A stretch of DNA of 8,616 nucleotides from Staphylococcaceae bacterium UBA6286 (GTDB lineage Bacteria > Bacillota > Bacilli > Staphylococcales > Staphylococcaceae). This document shows positions 6,250 through 8,616 of the stretch, one piece after another (position 1 is the first letter of the stretch; each line of letters begins with the position of its first letter). The stretch spans positions 2,086 to 10,701 of the forward strand of contig DJUI01000042.1 of NCBI GenBank assembly GCA_002438305.1, in the 5' to 3' direction. The notes beneath the pieces were generated by a model. It saw only the letters and a list, made by a program, of their open reading frames with translations. It did not search any database and had not been told where the DNA came from. A program made the position numbers and the translations under genes.

Positions 6250-7410
6250 TTATTGATCGAACACAGTGATCTTATCAATCGACGACAAGCCGTCAGTCAC
6301 TAAATATTGCCCATCGACATGTTTCTTTACTGTGACTGCTTCTTTATTTATCTCTTCTCCGTATACTTTCTGGACATAGTATTTCGTGACAGCTGTTTTT
6401 AATTTCTGGCCGTTTTCAGTAGTGATGACCTCTTTTTTGACAAATCGTTCCGGCAGCCAAATATGATTTTTAAATGACGGATAGATTTTCACGTGAAGCG
6501 TATCACCGGCCATCAGCTGACCAGATTGTTCAAAAAACGCCGTATATTTGAATTCTGAAGGTTGTTCAGGTTGTTCAGCTGAAGGTTCTTCTGTTGTCTC
6601 GACTGGTTCTTCTGGTGTTTTCGGCAGACTGCCGCTGTCTAGATGATCGACTGGTGTTCGGCTGATAGTTTCGAGCTGCCCTTTGTATGCTTTGTCGGAA
6701 CCATCCCGTGCTGCTTGAAGCTTCAAGTTCGGTTCTAAAAACTGAACTTCATAGCGGTTCGCCACCCCATCGATATGCAGTGCATCAACACTCAATGTCA
6801 CGACCGGCTGATCCTGACGCGCACTGGTGAATGCCTGAACCTGCTCATCATTAACTGCCAGGACATCGCCATCTGCACCGGCTTTGATTGTCAGATTGTC
6901 AATTTTTCTGACAATTTTTTTCTGTTTTTCTTCGAGAATGTTGATGTTATTCTCTGCTTTTGAGAGCTCAGAGTCAAGCCAGTTGAGCTGTGCATCAATC
7001 GTTGCTGCATCTTCTAAATCCGCTTCCAGACGCTGATCTTCGTAGGCAGCAATCTGACCTTCCACCTGCTGTTTTTCTATCCGCTTGTTATCAATCCGCA
7101 GTGCAATTTCAGCCTCTTCATTATTCAGCTTGTCATCGACATACGTAAATAAAGGATCGCCTTTTTGAACTGCATCACCTACCTGCACATGCATAAGCAC
7201 TGGTTCTTTCTGCTTGCCTTTTAAATAATAGAATCCTAGCTTCTGTGTCGCTTCGCCTTCTACAGTGATGACGTGATTCTTCATCCGCTCATCTATTGCT
7301 ATTGTATTGTTTGCATCGATTGCCCGGAGTGCCATGTAAATACCGCTGATGATGATGAGCCCGAGTATTACAAGGATTAATACAACCGGCCAGAACCAAT
7401 TCTTTTTCAT
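6250..7410 (-). CDS. HlyD/RND-type efflux adaptor (membrane fusion protein)
   Basis: This 386-residue protein has the domain order of Gram-positive YknX-like adaptors, which link a membrane transporter to the wall side. One N-terminal membrane anchor spans about 7-28. A first lipoyl half-motif lies near 70-92 (HVQVGDAVQKGDPLFTYVDD), followed by a charged coiled-coil hairpin at about 93-170 and the second lipoyl half at about 172-190 (NLTIKAGADGDVLAVNDEQ). A beta-barrel region (about 200-310) follows, interrupted by a Glu/Pro-rich insert at about 260-286, and then a membrane-proximal part to 386. The start at 7410 is set by GAGGG with a 7-base spacer; an in-frame ATG at 7458 has no such site. 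It is the last gene of a run with the small membrane protein (87-base gap) and the uridylyltransferase. No ABC ATPase, permease or MFS pump is adjacent, so its partner is unknown. Confidence 0.85.
   Translation of the reverse strand: MKKNWFWPVVLILVILGLIIISGIYMALRAIDANNTIAIDERMKNHVITVEGEATQKLGFYYLKGKQKEPVLMHVQVGDAVQKGDPLFTYVDDKLNNEEAEIALRIDNKRIEKQQVEGQIAAYEDQRLEADLEDAATIDAQLNWLDSELSKAENNINILEEKQKKIVRKIDNLTIKAGADGDVLAVNDEQVQAFTSARQDQPVVTLSVDALHIDGVANRYEVQFLEPNLKLQAARDGSDKAYKGQLETISRTPVDHLDSGSLPKTPEEPVETTEEPSAEQPEQPSEFKYTAFFEQSGQLMAGDTLHVKIYPSFKNHIWLPERFVKKEVITTENGQKLKTAVTKYYVQKVYGEEINKEAVTVKKHVDGQYLVTDGLSSIDKITVFDQ
6560..6577. repeat. Exact 9-bp tandem repeat in the Glu/Pro-rich insert
   Basis: GGTTGTTCA occurs twice head to tail (6560-6568 and 6569-6577). 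On the minus strand it encodes the EQPEQP part of the adaptor's acidic, proline-rich insert. Nearby GGTTCTTCTG-like units (about 6584-6614) encode related EEP steps. The pattern suggests growth by slippage. Confidence 0.8.
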
Positions 7411-7417
7411 GGCATAA

Positions 7418-7422
7418 CCCTC
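7418..7422 (-). promoter_or_regulatory. Ribosome binding site deciding the adaptor start
   Basis: The minus strand reads GAGGG, then a 7-base spacer (TTATGCC), then ATG at 7410. This places the start directly before MKKNWFWPVV, giving a normal basic-then-hydrophobic membrane anchor, and rules out the 16-residue extension from 7458. Confidence 0.8.
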
Positions 7423-7497
7423 TATATCATTAATTTTAATATTAGTGTAGCAACACAAAAATAGGTCAGTGTTAAGAAAATCTAAACTCTTTGTAAA

Positions 7498-7728
7498 TTA
7501 CTTGAGCAGTCGGTCGTCGTCAGATTTTATATGGGAATTGAAATCAGTCATATTCTGACGCTTTACAGACCGATGATATCGATTCAACAGCAGCAGGAAT
7601 ATGATGCCGACAAGCAACGAGACAATTCCCATCCACATCAGTTCACCACGGCCTCCGCCTAAAATATAGTAAAAGGCAAAATAGAAATTGACGAGCGCAA
7701 TAATGGTCATTCCGATATATGGATACAT
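7498..7728 (-). CDS. Small two-helix membrane protein of unknown function
   Basis: This 76-residue protein has two likely membrane helices (about 4-23 and 31-48) joined by a short Gly-rich turn, GGGRGEL. A basic, then mixed-charge cytosolic tail follows (YHRSVKRQN ... SDDDRLLK). By the positive-inside rule both ends face the cytoplasm. I do not recognise a named family. It starts 8 bases after the stop of the uridylyltransferase gene, and its ribosome binding site AGGTGAT overlaps that stop codon (TAGGTGAT). The two genes are therefore co-transcribed and probably translationally coupled. The HlyD-like adaptor follows after 87 bases. A role linked to the adaptor or the envelope is a guess from position only. 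Coding is supported by the tight coupling, the clean ribosome binding site and the consistent membrane topology. Confidence 0.8.
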   Translation of the reverse strand: MYPYIGMTIIALVNFYFAFYYILGGGRGELMWMGIVSLLVGIIFLLLLNRYHRSVKRQNMTDFNSHIKSDDDRLLK

Positions 7729-7736
7729 CCAATCAC

Positions 7737-8616
7737 CTACAATATGCCGTTTTCGATTAATGCTTGACGGGCTGTTTCGATGCTGTCAGTGCCTTCTTTG
7801 TTCTTGAGCGGGCTGAATTCACTACCGCGTTCGACTTGAAGCGTGCTGAATGACTGTGCATATTGGAAGATATCAAAGTAAAACTTCTCAAACTTCAATG
7901 TTTCTTTCTTCACCACTTCAAAATCTTCATCCAGCTGAGTCAAATTTTTCACTGCCAGATGATAGGGCAGTTGATGCTTTGATGCTTGTTCAAGAAAATC
8001 CAATCTAAAGACATGGATGCCGATGTTGGCATTATTAAACGTGTTCTCCATCCCTTCAGGCAGTTCAGTGTATTCCATCACACGCTTCCTGCCATCTGCC
8101 ATAATGACGCGGCCGACACTTTCACCTTCAAGAGGAGCGATTGTTTTTGTTGTGACATCTGCACGTGACTCAACTGCTAGTCCGCACAGCACCGGATCAA
8201 GTACTTTGACAAGAACATTATCGATATTGTTCAAATAAACATGTGATACACCTTGACGCGCCATCTGGTGATAAATCCCCGTAGCCGCCATCGCTTCAAA
8301 TACGCCGCCGTTACCGTTAGGGGCTGTCAGCAGCGCACTGCTTTCGTTCAGCAGTAGTTCCCCGTCCGGAGACAAGGCGACGACATTCGGCTGTTTGAAG
8401 AAAGTAAGAGCTTCCTCAGGATAATCAAAATAATGATGACTCTTGAAAAATTCAAGTGTTTCTTCATGATTGATATCGCTTGTCATAATAAACCATGGAA
8501 TCGTGACATTCAGTCGGCTGTTCAATGATAACAGCTGATCTGCCTGCATTTTGAACAGACTGATGCCGTCAAATGAGAATGTTCCTTTTGGACCTTTGTG
8601 TGCAAGGCGCGTTCCT
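7737..8616 (-). CDS. UDP-sugar pyrophosphorylase-family uridylyltransferase, 5' end beyond the window
   Basis: The reading frame is open through the right edge: 292 residues are visible, beginning GTRLAHKGPKG, the tail of the family's nucleotide-binding loop (usually AGGxGTRLG). About 100 N-terminal residues should lie outside, since relatives such as S. aureus SA1974 have about 395. An internal ATG at 8549 is not the start, because family sequence continues upstream of it. Visible motifs (numbered from the edge) are WFIMTSDINHEETLEFF around 41, PNGNGG at 99-104, NNID at 129-132 with the likely metal-binding Asp, GESVGR at 164-169, NNANIGIH at 194-201 and SPLKNKEG at 268-275. The family transfers UMP from UTP to a sugar 1-phosphate such as GlcNAc-1-phosphate, giving a UDP-sugar and pyrophosphate in the cytosol. 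In bacteria with a separate GlmU the true substrate is unsettled. It is the first visible gene of a run with the small membrane protein and the adaptor. Confidence 0.9.
   Translation of the reverse strand, partial: GTRLAHKGPKGTFSFDGISLFKMQADQLLSLNSRLNVTIPWFIMTSDINHEETLEFFKSHHYFDYPEEALTFFKQPNVVALSPDGELLLNESSALLTAPNGNGGVFEAMAATGIYHQMARQGVSHVYLNNIDNVLVKVLDPVLCGLAVESRADVTTKTIAPLEGESVGRVIMADGRKRVMEYTELPEGMENTFNNANIGIHVFRLDFLEQASKHQLPYHLAVKNLTQLDEDFEVVKKETLKFEKFYFDIFQYAQSFSTLQVERGSEFSPLKNKEGTDSIETARQALIENGIL

Noticed and set aside
7411..7458. 16-residue N-terminal extension of the adaptor from ATG 7458
   Set aside because: The extension covers the GAGGG ribosome binding site of the ATG at 7410 and places a Cys/Asn-rich stretch before an otherwise normal membrane anchor.
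7986..8238. Plus-strand open frames of 60 and 73 residues opposite the uridylyltransferase
   Set aside because: They lie within conserved minus-strand coding sequence and have no start signals.
1..8616. CRISPR arrays, tRNA or rRNA genes, insertion sequences, attachment sites
   Set aside because: No regularly spaced repeats, cloverleaf-like segments, transposase or integrase frames, or terminal inverted repeats were seen on either strand.

Overview
The window looks like a chromosomal segment of a low-GC Gram-positive coccus, most likely Staphylococcaceae (Staphylococcus, Macrococcus or a near relative). The strongest pointers are two proteins. One is a 157-residue four-helix membrane protein that matches staphylococcal SepA as I remember it. 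The other is a UDP-sugar pyrophosphorylase-like protein that closely resembles the S. aureus 'probable uridylyltransferase' SA1974 family. From memory, these two genes also lie near each other in S. aureus. Strong AGGAGG-type ribosome binding sites and short AT-rich spacers fit this. The genus cannot be fixed from the sequence alone.

Layout. Positions 1-132 hold an AT-rich promoter region for a plus-strand gene for an intracellular GH13 alpha-amylase (136-1596). A perfect 14-bp hairpin (1608-1639) separates it from the convergent sepA-like gene (1653-2126, minus, TTG start). The sepA-like gene and galE (2304-3278, plus) are divergent and share the control region 2127-2303. galE ends at a clear intrinsic terminator (3284-3309). 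The rest of the window is on the minus strand. Read in the direction of transcription from the right edge, it starts with a three-gene run: a uridylyltransferase cut by the window edge (7737-8616), a 76-residue two-helix membrane protein (7498-7728) and a membrane-anchored HlyD/RND-type adaptor (6250-7410). A hairpin plus U-run ends this run (6195-6238). Next comes a frameshifted remnant of a TipAS-type ligand-binding protein (5921-6240), then a membrane-anchored zinc metallopeptidase of the YpfJ family (4969-5829), and finally a YtcJ-type amidohydrolase (3360-4901).

How the genes may work together. Several products handle sugars: the amylase cuts internal alpha-glucans, GalE interconverts UDP-glucose and UDP-galactose, and the uridylyltransferase family makes or handles UDP-sugars. 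Others act at the envelope: the SepA-like protein, the HlyD-like adaptor, the small membrane protein and the anchored metallopeptidase. This is a loose housekeeping neighbourhood and not one pathway. I see no mobile element, CRISPR array, tRNA, rRNA or phage gene, and no convincing undescribed multi-gene system. The points most worth a second look are the broken TipAS gene whose apparent start lies inside a terminator, the terminator-like hairpin abutting the amidohydrolase ribosome binding site, and the HlyD-like adaptor with no visible transporter partner.
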